From: Mycogone perniciosa
Taxonomy: Eukaryota; Ascomycota; Sordariomycetes; Hypocreales; Hypocreaceae
Direction: 5' to 3'
Length of the DNA: 62,336 nucleotides
Assembly: GCA_025331125.1 (NCBI GenBank)
Contig: JAOALB010000132.1
Span: 1 to 62,336 of the forward strand
This document shows positions 44,604 through 55,925 of the stretch, piece by piece; positions within the stretch are counted from its first letter, which is position 1, and each line of letters starts with the position of its first letter. The notes below the pieces were generated by a model. It saw only the letters and a list, made by a program, of their open reading frames with translations. It ran no database searches and had not been told where the DNA came from. A program made the position numbers and the translations under genes.

Positions 44604-45282
44604 TGCACCGAGAGAACGTCTCTGATCTCGTTGGTCATTACCAGCGTAGACCAGACGAAATACCGCATTACATCCTGTGGAATGGCATTTCATGACACAC
44701 GCGCACAAAAAGAGTGGTTTGTGTAAATAGATCACTCCAACTCGAGGTTTCTGCATGCCAGGAGTAGGTCTGAATGTTTAATTACGAGTACTCGTAGGAT
44801 CAACTAGGCCCGTGTGTAGTAAAACATGGGGTATTATATGCATAAATTGGCCTAAATACTAAAAACAAAGGATCGAGTTCCACAGAATCCTTCTCACATT
44901 AACAGTTATTTCCATGCCTAATGTTGCGGGTTGGCTAAACCGGCCCGACCCGACTGTCTGGAGCGGGTATATTACCTCGTACTCCGTAATGAAAGTACTA
45001 TTGTTTGTGTCTATTGTAATTTATAATAACTCCGCGCGTTTAGTTTTTATTATGTTCGTATTCATCCTTATGCTAAGGAGTACGGTGTAGCACTGATGAT
45101 GCTCTCATATTACGGAGTACGATCTTATCTCTACGTGGGACAGGCGGGCGTTGACAACACTCGGGCCGACTTGGTGTACGTGGCACTTCCCTCTGTTTCT
45201 GCAAGAATCGTTTTCAAGCGTCACTCAACTTCATTTTCCCTTTCTCTGCACTTACAGTAAATCTATCTCTTCTTAATTGGAA
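44604..45282. other. Intergenic, AT-rich
   Basis: No gene seen. It includes TACGGAGTAC-type palindromes near 45112 and an AT-rich patch at about 44985-45070. Confidence 0.6.
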
Positions 45283-45790
45283 ATGGATGTCATCACAGGG
45301 ACTCGAGTATGGTACAACTGCGACCGTTCTGGTAGCCGACCACACATCAACACATTCAGCCTTTACTACTGTGCTAACACATCACAGTCATCACCCCGGC
45401 TAGTATTCTCAGCATCTCTGGCCCCTTGGAAATAAGCATCAACCAGGCTGTCGAGTCATCCACCCTTCACACGGACATCGATCTCACAGACGTGAACGGT
45501 GAATATTGACAATCGAAGAATTCCGTGATCCAATGCTTGAACCCTGAGGCCTACAGGCATCCTCAGATACTGAGGAAACTTGGTCCAAGATGAGAAACGC
45601 ATCAAACGGATCAAAATGGAATAGATCTGTGTTCACCTAACCCTCAGTACCTTCTGGAGTGGATCACCAACACAAGCGACGTATACGATGGATTAGAGGG
45701 CAACCGCGTCGGCGCATGGCAAAGTTGTATGGCCATTGGCTCATACCAGAACCTGCGGATACAGATTGAATTTGTTTGTAAGCAGGGGGT
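45283..45790 (+). pseudogene. Decayed multi-exon gene of unknown family
   Basis: ATG 45283 opens a frame with two well-formed introns, 45332-45387 (GTAGCC...GCTAAC...CAG) and 45499-45548 (GTGAAT...GAG). Spliced, it reads on through TWSKMRNASNGSKWNRS to a TAA near 45641. Just past a 19 nt GTGTTC...CTAAC...CAG remnant, another open stretch continues as YLLEWITNTSDVYDGLEGNR and GAWQSCMAIGSYQNLRIQIE. The remnant has donor, branch and acceptor of an intron but is far too short to splice. I infer an internal deletion in intron 3 that broke the gene. The family and role are not recognised. A minus-strand frame at 45741-46202 overlaps the 3' side. Confidence 0.45.
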
Positions 45791-46851
45791 GCATACAACA
45801 TACAGCTAATGCTGATTGTGGACGCACTGGCAATCTGACACTCACGATATGAACACTTGTCATAAACTCCGCTAAACCCGTCCCATAAAACACAATACTT
45901 GAGTCTTGTATCAGCGCCACCGGGACATCATCACAGGACTCGGCATTTAAGCCCTGGGGATACGGCGAATACGCCGACATGATATGGAGTCCTTGCGACG
46001 ACATGCAAATCGTCGAAGAGGCATAACCCATGTCCAACATCTCATTGGGGAAAGGGGAAAGAGGAAAGGAAAAAGAATGAGGCATTGACGTTCGAGGTGT
46101 TTCGAATGGCAAATCAGCAGGCTCTTGATTCGCGAACCTTGAGGACCCGCGTTTTGAAACGCAACCGAAAACACTCCCGAAAACGCACCCGGGTGCCTTC
46201 ATTTAACGGCGGCGGCTATCGAGAGGATACTATACTCTTCATATCAAGGCTTGAGGATATGTTTCTGGGCGTTGTATGGATTCCCTTGCAGCGACCGCCG
46301 CTGTGAATACGAAAAGGGCCTTGTTGAAGCATGGGACTGTCACATCCTTCAAGGGCATGTGATACGAAGATGACTGCGACTGAAAGAATAAGCCCGGAAC
46401 TTCCGACAAGATCGATGAGACAGGATTGACAATGCGATGCGCTGGTCGACCCAAATGATGATGCTCGAATCACAGACTTTAGCGGAGCACGCTAGACTGG
46501 CTGTCAAAACTGGACATAGCGGGAAAGGCGATTCGCAAGCAATTGGTTAAGATGGTGCAATTCCTAGGGATCAAATCAAGTGGAGATGGGCCAGGGGATA
46601 CTCCCCGCTGTGAATATTACTCCATGTAAGCAGACCCGACGAGCCGATTAAAGATTTGTCGCGTTTCGCGCTCCATATCAGATCTCAAGTTCTTTGTTAA
46701 ATTCAACAACAGCCTTCTTGTGTAGGATCGGCCATTCATGTTCCGCTCGATTGTGTGGCAATCGATGCTGCTGTGCCATTCCGCCTCCTAGACTAATTGA
46801 TCGCAAACCCGAGTCCCCGCCACTAAGAATAACGGCATCTTCTCATCAATC
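45791..46851. other. Intergenic, no intact gene
   Basis: May hold further remains of the decayed gene (an open plus-strand stretch ends near 46030). The minus-strand frame 45741-46202 lacks recognisable domains. The right part is the promoter of the MFS exporter. Confidence 0.5.
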
Positions 46852-48767
46852 ATGGCCTCAAAGCCGTTTGTTCCTCGTAGCCCCGATCCAGGTCACCAAG
46901 GAGACGATGAGCTCTTCGATGGCGCTCACTCACAAAGACGTCTCGAAGACCCTGAAACGCAACCTCTCCTAGGGCCCCCAGACGACTCGGAATCATGGTC
47001 ACCTCCCCTAGGCTTCTTTTTCATCCAACTCGCCCTCATGAGCACCGTCTTTCTCAGTGGCTTCGACGGTACCATTACAGCCGCTACATACGCCGTCATC
47101 AGCTCTGAATTCGATGCCGCCAACTCGGCCTCATGGTTGACTACCTCATATCTCATCACATCTGCGGCGTTTCAACCGCTGTACGGGCGCGTATCCGATA
47201 TTTTCGGCCGGAGAGTATGCTTCTTCATTTCGACCATGACGTTTGCAATTGGATGTCTGGGATGCGGGCTGGCCAAGAGTTTACTGCTGCTGAATATTTC
47301 TCGCGCCGTCGCTGGCTTTGGAGGCGCAGGGCTCTATACGATGGGTTCGTTCCGCCTCCTTCACATGAATGAAGGAAATCATTCTAATATGTGTGGGATG
47401 CAGCTACGATTATTAATTCGGATATGATACCCTTTCGCAGGCGAGGAATGTATCATGCTATGCAGAACGGTGTCCACGGCTTTGGTTGCATTGCTGGGGC
47501 GTCCTTTGGAGGGACTATTGCCGATCACATTGGCTGGCGGTGGTGTTTCCTCTTCCAGGTTCCCATAGCAATCTTTGCATTCGGTGTTGGCGCGTTCATG
47601 TTGAGGGGTGAGCAACATGGCTTCCCGTCTGAAGATGACTGGGCTACGGTTTGGAAGAGGGTTGACTTCTTGGGTGCGTCGCTCCTTATTGCTGCCATCT
47701 CAGTCCAGGTCCTGGGTCTGAGTCTAGGTGGGAATGAGCTCCCGTGGAGCAGTCCCTGGGTCATTGGGTCGTTGGTGGGCAGTATCGTGTTGTTTTATTT
47801 GTTCCTCAGGGTGGAGGCGAAGACAGCGGCCATGCCTATGATTCCCCTGCGCATGCTCAAGGGGAGATTGCCCATTGCGGTACAAATCGTCAACGTTTTA
47901 GCGGGCATGGGTTATTATGCGGTTTGTAAATGCATCCGAGCAGTATACCGCAGCTGAACTGACATACGTCTAGTATCTCTTCATGCTCCCGCTCTTCTTC
48001 CAAGTCATCTTGTTAGACTCCGCAAGCAGGGCTGGGGCTCGTCTCGCCATCCCCTCATTAGCTACACCCTTTGGCGCGCTGACTGCAGGTATTATCATGT
48101 CTCGTTGGGGAAAATTGATCCCTCTCATGCGCGTGGGGCTTATCCTGATGGCAATTGGTAATGCATTGGTCATGTCCTTTGCCTTTGAGGATTCCGCTTG
48201 GAAGTATTTGGTGTACATCTTTCCTGCCAACTTTGGAACGGGAGTTGTGTATCCGTCTATTCTGTTTACTCTGATTGCAGCGTTTGAGCATGCAGGTACG
48301 TCACGAAGTTGCTATTCTGGCATGTTGTGGTGTTAACAAGACGTTTTGCAGATCATGCCGTCAATACATCGACTGTCTACCTCGTGCGATCACTGGGAAG
48401 TATTTGGGGAGTGTCCATCACGTCGGCCATTGTGCAAACTACGCTTAGCATCCGCCTACCGGATGCTTTGGGCGACGTACCAGATAAATTGAGGGTACGC
48501 TCTTTTTCTCCCCCCTTCCCAAACCTCTCACTACTCATGGGTGACATCATGGGTGGCGTTGACTTTTGACTGTCTTAGATAATTGACGAAATCCGACATT
48601 CGGTTGATGCCTTGCGGAACCTCCCACCCGATTTGCAGCTCAAAGCACGATATGTCTACTACGATGCTCTGAGATATGCTTTTGGGACTTCGACTCTCGC
48701 GGCTGTAATTGGTGTGTGTGCTGCGTTTGTAGCTAGTGCATCTCACTTGAGAAAGATTCATGGCTAA
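46852..48767 (+). CDS. MFS transporter, DHA2/Vba type
   Basis: Exons 46852-47344, 47404-47921, 47974-48295, 48352-48494 and 48579-48767 give 554 residues. The N-terminal 50 residues are acidic and hydrophilic, ending in DPETQPLLGPP, a dileucine-like motif often seen in vacuolar proteins. The membrane part starts with LALMSTVFLSGFDGTITAAT and has SWLTTSYLITSAAFQPLYGR, GRVSDIFGRR (motif A) and GASFGGTIADHIGWRWCFLF (motif C region). This is the drug:H+ antiporter-2 group with about 14 helices, related to yeast vacuolar basic amino acid transporters and to toxin or drug exporters. The substrate is unknown. Its position between a C6 regulator and two redox/detoxification enzymes suggests an export role. 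Confidence 0.92.
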
Positions 48768-49263
48768 GGGGCAATTCTGGCCGGCGAGATGGATCAGGTA
48801 AGGTCTGGATCTGACAGACTATTTCAGTCTTTGAGCTGAACGTAGTAGCTTCGCTCATGGTATGTGCAAACAGTACAGCCAACGAGGATGAGAGTTTGGT
48901 GGATTTGGAGAAAAGTCCCTGGCTTATTTTATGCATCTAATATACCAAGTGCACCAACCTAATATAGTCCCTCTCAAATAGGCAGAGGGCGCAGTCTTGG
49001 GTTGTTCTGATGCCCCGGAGATATCTTGGTGTTATGAGTCATGGTGGCTCACCATGCATACGAGTCTAAGTCGGCGAGCAGTCATAACGATAACAGCCAA
49101 GACCAAAACCATCCGATGGCTTGGAAATCGGGTAGCTCGGCTGAAACTACAGGAGAAATAGTAATATAAAAATATAAAAAATATCCGGTAGAAAATGCAG
49201 GCAAATCACACCCATCACCAACCAGTCTTATATGCAATACTACTCCACGATATCCACTCCAAC
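48768..49263. other. Intergenic
   Basis: 3' flank of the MFS gene and promoter of the reductase gene; nothing else seen. Confidence 0.6.
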
Positions 49264-50573
49264 ATGTCCAACCACGCCATCGTCTTCGGCGCCTCCGGCC
49301 TCCTCGGCTGGGCCGTTGTCAACCAGCTCCTCTCCGAATACCCCCACACCGGCGCCTTTGCCAAAATCACCGCCGTGCTCAACCGCCCCGTCTCCGAGCC
49401 GGACCTGTATTGGCCGAAGGCGTCGTCCGGCCGGCCGGAGCTGCAGATTGTCTCCGGGGTGAACCTTCTCAAGGGCACGGCATGGGAGTTGGCGTGGGAA
49501 CTGAGGGCGAAGGTGAAGAGTGTGGAGGGGATTACACATGCGTTTTATTTCGGTAGGGGGTTTGATCTCTGTGACTGAGGGTGTTGTGATGGGCGCTGAT
49601 GGTTGAAGCATTTGTGCCGGTTAATGGAGACCATGTTGCGGAGTGCAGGGTGAATTGTGGTATGATGCAAAGGGTTGCCGATGCCTTGAACTTGGTCGCA
49701 CCACGTATTAAATCCGTTGTCTACTCTGGTGGCACAAGGGTGAGTTCTTCATCATCATCGTGCATGGGTATGTGGTATGTCCTTCATTGACACACCCAGG
49801 GATATGGCATCTACACTCAAGGAGGCATGTTCACAGCCCCTCTCAAAGAATCCATGGCCGAGCACCTCCCCAAGGACTACGCAAAGACAGTCGCATACCC
49901 CCATTTCAGACAAATCCTCTCCAAAGCAGGCCAAGTCCATGGTTGGACATGGACTGAACTATGTCCCGACGCCGTCATCGGCTTCACTCCCAACGGTTCG
50001 GGCTTTTCTCTCGCCCTGCATTGGGCACAGTACCTATCTCTATATGCGTACGATCATGGAATCGGACCACATTCTGGCTCGTCTGCGGAGGGGGTCGAAG
50101 TTCCCTTCCCTGGGGTGGACGCAGCGGCGGATGCGCTCTTGTCGCCGGTGTCTGAGAGGACACTTGGAAGAGTGGCGATTCATGCAGCGCTTAACCAGAA
50201 CACATGCGCAGGGAAAGTAATCAACATAGCAGACAGCGACCGTCCAACAACATACCGCGAGCTCTGGGCCGTCGCAGCCGAGTGGTTCGGACTCGTCGGC
50301 GTAGGACCTTCGGGGGACGACAATGAATTAAAGCCCAGCGAGTACGTGGCCAAGCATAAGCATATGTTTAAGAAGAGAGGGTTGTCAAAGGCTTTGGCAT
50401 GTGGAGTTGGAGCTGGTGGTGCTCAGCTGGATAGCATTGGGTGGTGGTTAACGTTTGATCGACACTTGAGCTTGGAGCGCTTGAGAGAGACGGGATTTGT
50501 GGATGAGAGGCCGTTGAAAGCCGGGTGGTTTGATGCGTTTGAGAGGTTTAGGGCGGCTGGGCTTATCTTTTGA
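49264..50573 (+). CDS. NAD(P)-dependent reductase, PRISE-type SDR
   Basis: Exons 49264-49552, 49609-49739 and 49800-50573 give 397 residues. The N-terminus MSNHAIVFGASGLLGWAVVN carries a GxxGxxG-like nucleotide-binding loop (GASGLLG). Further on are EGITHAFYFAFVPVNGD, a CRVNCGMMQRVADAL helix, VVYSGGTRGYGIYTQG and WTELCPDAVIGFTPNG. The layout matches atypical short-chain dehydrogenases of the progesterone-5-beta-reductase/iridoid-synthase-like (PRISE) group, called SirQ-like in fungal secondary-metabolite clusters. Those enzymes reduce enones or related carbonyls with NADPH. The substrate is unknown. The gene is convergent with the GST, with about 110 bp between stops. Confidence 0.82.
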
Positions 50574-50684
50574 CTGTATGGATGTGTCGCAATGAGTCGA
50601 CCAGTTGATTGCCTTTCACATCATGATGCGCCAACCAAGTTCATGTCATACGGAAGTAGGTGAGTTCATTACAATTACGTGAGC

Positions 50685-51695
50685 TTATTTCTTTGCATCC
50701 TCCTTCATTCCACTCTGGACCCAGTTTCTCGCTCCCGCAGCCCTCGCATCCAGCTCCTCCTGACTCCACTTGCTCATCTCAAAGGCAGTGTGCGGCTTGG
50801 GAACGTGTCGGCCCTTTTCGAAGCCAGGGCGTTCGAGCAGCTTGTAAAGCCACTTCTTGAGGTGGACGAACTCATCGATGGGAACGTCCGACCAAGCTGC
50901 GGTTGCGTTTAGCCAGTGCACAAGATGGAGATATAAGAGAGTGAGGAAGACTTACCATAGACAGCGACCCAACCCCAGCAGGAAATGTCGGCAATGGTGA
51001 CGCGGTCACCTACGAGGAAGCCGGAGGGGGAGTTGGCGAGGTGAGTGTCCATGGTGCGGTAGAGACGGCGTGTCTCGTTAGTGTAGCGGTCGATACCATA
51101 CTGGATCCTTTCCGGGGCATATCCTGTAATATTATGAGCTACAGTTCTCATTATGGTGAGGACTAATATGGGACTTGCTCCTGAAGTGGTTCGTCTGTCC
51201 CTGCATGGGACCCAGGCCACCCATCTGCCACATGAGCTATCCAAGTCAGGTCAGCATATCTTTCATTTTCAACTAACAAGAGAAGATTCAGGTCCAACTA
51301 ACCCAGCTCGTCACCTCCCAGTGCTCCTTCGAGTCCCTGGGATAAGACACCTTGTGGTCCTTGTCGTACCGGTCCACCAGGTACTCCATAATGGCGCCGC
51401 TCTCAAAGACGCGAATCTGCTCCCCGTCGGTCCACTTGTCCGTGATGGCGGGGATGCGGCCATTGGGGTTGATTTCAAGGAACCAAGGCTCTTTCTGTTC
51501 GTTGGTGGTGAAATCAAGTTCACGGACCTACAGGATGAATATTAACTACAAGGGTGTGTCTACAGAGCGAGTGAGTGAAAGATGAGGTTGGTTGCTTACC
51601 TTGTACTCTAGCCCTAGCTCCTCGAGAAGGATGCTGATTTTGATCCCGTTTGGCGTACCCGCCGTGTAGAGCGTAATGTCAGTTGGGATGCCCAT
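50685..51695 (-). CDS. Glutathione S-transferase, Ure2/GstA-like
   Basis: Exons 51695-51600, 51527-51303, 51236-51179, 51123-50956 and 50896-50685 give 252 residues. The N-terminal thioredoxin-fold domain has TLYTAGTPNGIKISILLEEL, then INPNGRIPAITDKW (cis-Pro region) and RVFESGAIMEYLVDRY (E-S glutathione contact). The C-terminal helical domain has WLMWQMGGLGPMQGQTNHF, RRYAPERIQYGIDRYTNET and FLVGDRVTIADISCWGWV, typical of fungal Ure2-like GSTs. The protein conjugates or reduces electrophiles with glutathione in the cytosol. Intron 3 (51124-51178) has a GCAAGT donor; only this GC-AG splice joins NHF to the RRYAPER exon in frame. Next to the reductase and exporter, a role in detoxification or metabolite tailoring is plausible. 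Confidence 0.92.
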
Positions 51696-52505
51696 TTTGT
51701 TGTTGCTGAATTGCTTTTCCAATTATACGATATGAGTGTCATTCACTTGATGCAATAGAGAGATAGCTTGGGGGTCTTGTGGGGCTATATATGATGAGAT
51801 GAACGGAAGTTCAAAGAGCCTTCTTAGTTACACTACAGACGCATCCACTTGTACTTATGCATCCACTTTCATAGAAATACGCGTAAGATGGTGAACCGCC
51901 GATAAATATCGCCCGAACCGAGGCCTGGTCTTGTTAGTAGTAGTAATAGTACTACTACCAATGCCCGAAGGCATGCGGGGGCTTAGAAATACGGGTGTCG
52001 GCTCGTTTTACTAACAGGCCATCCATCCCACTGGAGACCCGTAAAGGGCGCGAAGAAACTACGAGTATCCATTGGGCCGTGTTTAGAATAGTACGACTTT
52101 GTGCTTGGCATGAGATTGGATCAATTGAGTTGGGTGGGTGTCGTGTTGGACCCGTGGATGCATTGAGTGGGAATGTGAATGTCATAGCCATTCTAAAAGT
52201 GAATGAGGCGCTCAAAGGAAGAGACATAATACACAGGTTTGATTCTGAATTTGTCATGTGCGTACGTTTATACCTGTATTAATAATGCAAAGCTACAGGA
52301 CTTGTCATTATCAATCCATCTATGCAGCTGAAACTAGAATATGTCAATCTTGGCAGAAATTATCTGAATGTCACCCTTCTTGATTCTTGTGTAATAGGTT
52401 TCAAGAACCTGTGGACATATCGGACTTTAAACAGCCTCGGGGCTCTTAGAACCCACTCTGACAGGGAGCAGGAACGGGAACGGCTAAACATAAACTCCAT
52501 ACCAC

Positions 52506-52523
52506 GTACTCCGTACTCCGTAC
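52506..52523. repeat. Tandem palindromes GTACTCCGTAC
   Basis: Two exact copies overlap by sharing a GTAC, giving GTACTCCGTACTCCGTAC. Confidence 0.8.
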
Positions 52524-52761
52524 GGACTTTACATATCTATATGCCGGCGATAAAGAGGTGTTTGATTAGTATGCAGAAATTCGGGCGTTTAATGGAGGTA
52601 CGAAATACTTAGAGCAACTTGAAGAATACTACTCCATACTACCTCTCTAGTGAATGCTTAGTTCTTACAATATTAAGAGTTTTCTTTGGTATTCTTCTAG
52701 TATGTGCAGATATGGAGTTGTGAAGCAATTTTAAGCTATATATTAGGCATAATACTACGGA

Positions 52762-52772
52762 GTACTCCGTAC
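52762..52772. repeat. Dispersed palindrome GTACTCCGTAC
   Basis: An exact copy preceded by CTACGGA, so the larger unit TACGGAGTACTCCGTA is a 16 bp perfect palindrome. Confidence 0.85.
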
Positions 52773-53438
52773 TTACTCCGCAAACATTTCCGACCGCTCG
52801 CCGCAAATTTAACGGGGACTCGGGATACTTTTTTGCACCGCGCCGTCTTAGTAATCAGCCCGCCGGGCCTGTACTCGAATAGCTATACGAAGTACCCTAG
52901 TATTATTAATAAGCCACGGAATCGGAGTGTTGCTGAACGTTTCCGTGCTCCATCCATACCTTCTGCAAAGTGACACACCTATTGCAGAGTCAACAATGAT
53001 GTTATGTCTTATACGGAGTACCGTGGGCATATACGAAGTACAAGATCATCCCTAACTATTGAAGCGTATAATTCCATCCGTCCTGATCCCAAGAAGGACA
53101 ACAAGGAGCAGGCGATAATGAGGTATGATTCTTCATAAGATGGATCCTACCCCAGAGCTGCAATGGTGCAAGGTTTTAAGTCAGGACTGATGAAATTATA
53201 CGTCTCAACAGTTGCGTAGCCGTCGAAGCGGCGACTGATAAACAAACTTTGCATTATATTCGTCGACCTTACGACATGCGCCCAGATTGATAAAGATAGC
53301 TGACTTTGGTTGTGCTGACTAAGCCGACGTACCTCCTAGCAACAAGTGACGACACTCTTCGAAGGTTTGTCAATAAACCAATCTCTTTCAAACACATGAT
53401 CACCATCACCATCATGAAATAACCCCAGGCTCCGCAAA

Positions 53439-54584
53439 ATGTCGACAGGGGGCAGTGTTTTCGAGTGGCTTAGCACAATCCCCGAAGACTATTCCCCAAG
53501 TGAATCTCCCCTCCCACGCAAACGACGCCGTCTCGATCCAGTCACTTCTGAATCTTGGGACTCAGATCGTTCCGGACGGCTTTCACCACAGAAACACTTG
53601 TTGGCACTCAGACAAAACCCCCGTGGCGTCATAGTTGAGGATCTCGTTACCTTTAAAGATAAACCGAAAAGTCTTGTAAGCCTTCTTCGGACGGTCGACT
53701 CCATTATGGAAGGAAATGGCATTGTTTCGATTGTGGCACGGGATGCTCTGATTCTGGCCGCAGAGTCGGATGAAGACCTCTATTGGGCCTGCCAAGGCGA
53801 AAGATACTTCTCCGACGACCCCAATATAGCCGAGCTTGCTCCACCGCTGGAGGCCGTTGTTGACATATTGGCCACTGCTGCTGAGTGTAATGGACATGGT
53901 CACCCGGAAGCCAACTGGAACCTCGAGGTGCACCAAAAAGTCCTCGGTCTGGCCTTTCGACCACGAGGCCGTCAATCATTCAATCACCTCGTTAATTTCA
54001 TGGGCAGCACTACAGCGACCATCATTCCCGAGTACGGCACATCATCACCATCGAAGAAGGTTGACTTCTGCATCTATGTTGACCCCAAAAACGATCCGTC
54101 TTGGGGTTCTGCATTAGAATCAGCTATAGCTGTCTTGCTGGACACTCTGCCTGAGAACGCTTTGAATTTTACTGACTTCATGCCACTGAACGATCGACCT
54201 GTCGCCATCAGCATCAAGACCAAAGAACCCGGCGAGAGTTACGATGGGGCCAAGCTACAACTTGCAGTTTGGAAGATGGCTCACTGGGCTTTTTTGAAAC
54301 ATCTTGTTGATATACAGGAAGGGGGCAAAGATGCCGTAGCATCACGATTGCCGTTCTTCATTCCTGGTATCATTGTCCAGGGTCATGACTGGTTACTTAT
54401 CATCTCTACATGCGACGGGCCGAAGACTCGGTTATGGGAAAAGGTTGCTATTGGGACAACAAATAGCACCAAAGGTATTTATCAGCTTGTTCGCAATCTG
54501 CAGGTCCTGCGTCAGTGGATTAGCGACACTTACTGGCCTTGGCTTCGAAGTTTGATCCTCGAGGAAACGTCCCAAGACTCATGA
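53439..54584 (+). CDS. PD-(D/E)XK nuclease-like domain protein
   Basis: An intronless 381-residue gene. A Ser/Pro-rich N-terminus with PRKRRRLDP, a likely nuclear localisation signal, is followed by a mixed alpha/beta domain. Its key segments are SKKVDFCIYVDPKND (Asp of the PD motif), RPVAISIKTKEPGESYDG (strand with I-x-T-K in place of E-x-K), LQLAVWKMAHWAFLKHL and FFIPGIIVQGHDWLLIISTC. This arrangement is the fungal PD-(D/E)XK nuclease-like family, common in ascomycetes and often species-variable. The acidic residue of the usual E-x-K pair seems replaced, so nuclease activity is uncertain. The gene lies in a repeat-bearing stretch, which would suit an accessory or recently acquired gene. Biological role unknown. 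Confidence 0.8.
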   Translation: MSTGGSVFEWLSTIPEDYSPSESPLPRKRRRLDPVTSESWDSDRSGRLSPQKHLLALRQNPRGVIVEDLVTFKDKPKSLVSLLRTVDSIMEGNGIVSIVARDALILAAESDEDLYWACQGERYFSDDPNIAELAPPLEAVVDILATAAECNGHGHPEANWNLEVHQKVLGLAFRPRGRQSFNHLVNFMGSTTATIIPEYGTSSPSKKVDFCIYVDPKNDPSWGSALESAIAVLLDTLPENALNFTDFMPLNDRPVAISIKTKEPGESYDGAKLQLAVWKMAHWAFLKHLVDIQEGGKDAVASRLPFFIPGIIVQGHDWLLIISTCDGPKTRLWEKVAIGTTNSTKGIYQLVRNLQVLRQWISDTYWPWLRSLILEETSQDS

Positions 54585-55925
54585 TACTAAACCAAGCTTA
54601 TATATAGTATGATGATTCCGCTGGTTTCCGCATGTGCCTGTGATTGCCCCCATTCCTAGTATTTATTTACGTGGAAGAACGAAATCTACACTCATGCACG
54701 GATCGATCCGTCCCAGCTCAGATTCCACCACAATCAGCTCAGCAGGCTTGTAGGACTGCAAAACATAAAAATCCATCAAGTGTCTTGGAATACTACTGCT
54801 ATTTGTATGATCACACGAATTCCGAGGAGGGGCAACGGGAGCCGACCACCTGGAGAGGATTCGTTAGCAATATTACCTGTGCTGATCCTCGTAATCCCCA
54901 GATTATAGCTATAGTTCTCCACAGCACAGCATCTTAATAAATTGTCACTAATCAGCTTGTTGAGATCTCCCCAGAGATTGACATTGCCACCGGTCCATTT
55001 GTCTCAGCAGGCTATCTATTGACACGGAACACTGGAACTGGTCTCCATAGACTTCCCCAAGATATCACGGGCACAGAACGTATGGGTGAACGAAAAAAAA
55101 ACTCCTCTCCAGTTCATCTACACCTAATCGCCTTGCCTTGTCTCCAAATCATCTGCCAAAAATCCATCCTCGCCCCGAGAGGGGGTGGGTATCTATCGAC
55201 ATTTTGTTTCGGTTTCCGTCGTTCGCAAATGCCACCGAAAAGGGAAAAAGAAGGGGGGTTGGGAGAGAACAGTCTCTCAGAGGTTCGCAAGCTGTTCGAA
55301 AAAGTCACGGAAAATAATGCGGAGGTCATGTACGGAGCCCAAAGGCCTATTCTCCTGAAAACTCGATTCCGCCAACACACGCCAAGGGTAACCAAACATG
55401 AAAAATACATTGCAGAACGAAAAAGACAGGCGGCTAAAAAGCAGGAAGAAACCCAAAATCTGCATTAAACATGTACAGAAAGTGGTGGCCACCGAGCAGT
55501 TCGCTTCAAAAGCATATGACATCGTTTTGTTTGTGATCAACAGGCAGGACAAACATATTTGTCCAACAGGGGCTACCGCTGGTCCCCATAGCTATTTTGC
55601 ATAGCGGGTGCATGTGTGTGCTTCGTGCGGCTTCTCTAAACATCTAACTCGGGGCTCCACGCGGAGCATAAAGCACAAAAGGAAAAGGAAAAAACAACAA
55701 GTCGCTAGTTGGGTAGTTGGTCGATATTTGTTGCGGTTTCAACTATCACAATGGCTGAATTGGATGAACGATGTTGCTAAAAGTTCGTAACGTCGTGAAA
55801 GAGTGGGCTATGAAGGAGACAATTGTTGATATACACGGGTCGGCCGTCGGTCCTTCAGTTGATTCGGAGCTCGTAGGGTCTTGAGTGAGAGGGTGTGTGT
55901 TGGTGTCATATTATGGAGAAGTGCT
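54585..55925. other. Intergenic, no gene recognised
   Basis: A plus-strand frame from ATG 55229 to 55468 encodes an 80-residue Lys/Arg/Glu-rich peptide with no known relatives. It overlaps an equally open minus-strand frame, so I did not call it. The right part is the 3' flank of teaR. Confidence 0.5.

Larger units (their letters stand above)
51696..53438. other. Intergenic, repeat-bearing
   Basis: No supportable gene. It has several palindromes (52506-52523 and 52762-52772), AT-rich patches and a promoter-like stretch before the nuclease-like gene. I could not delimit a transposon here. Confidence 0.55.

Noticed and set aside
55229..55468. 80-residue basic/acidic peptide on the plus strand
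   Set aside because: Highly charged low-complexity sequence with no relatives known to me, and the opposite strand is equally open.
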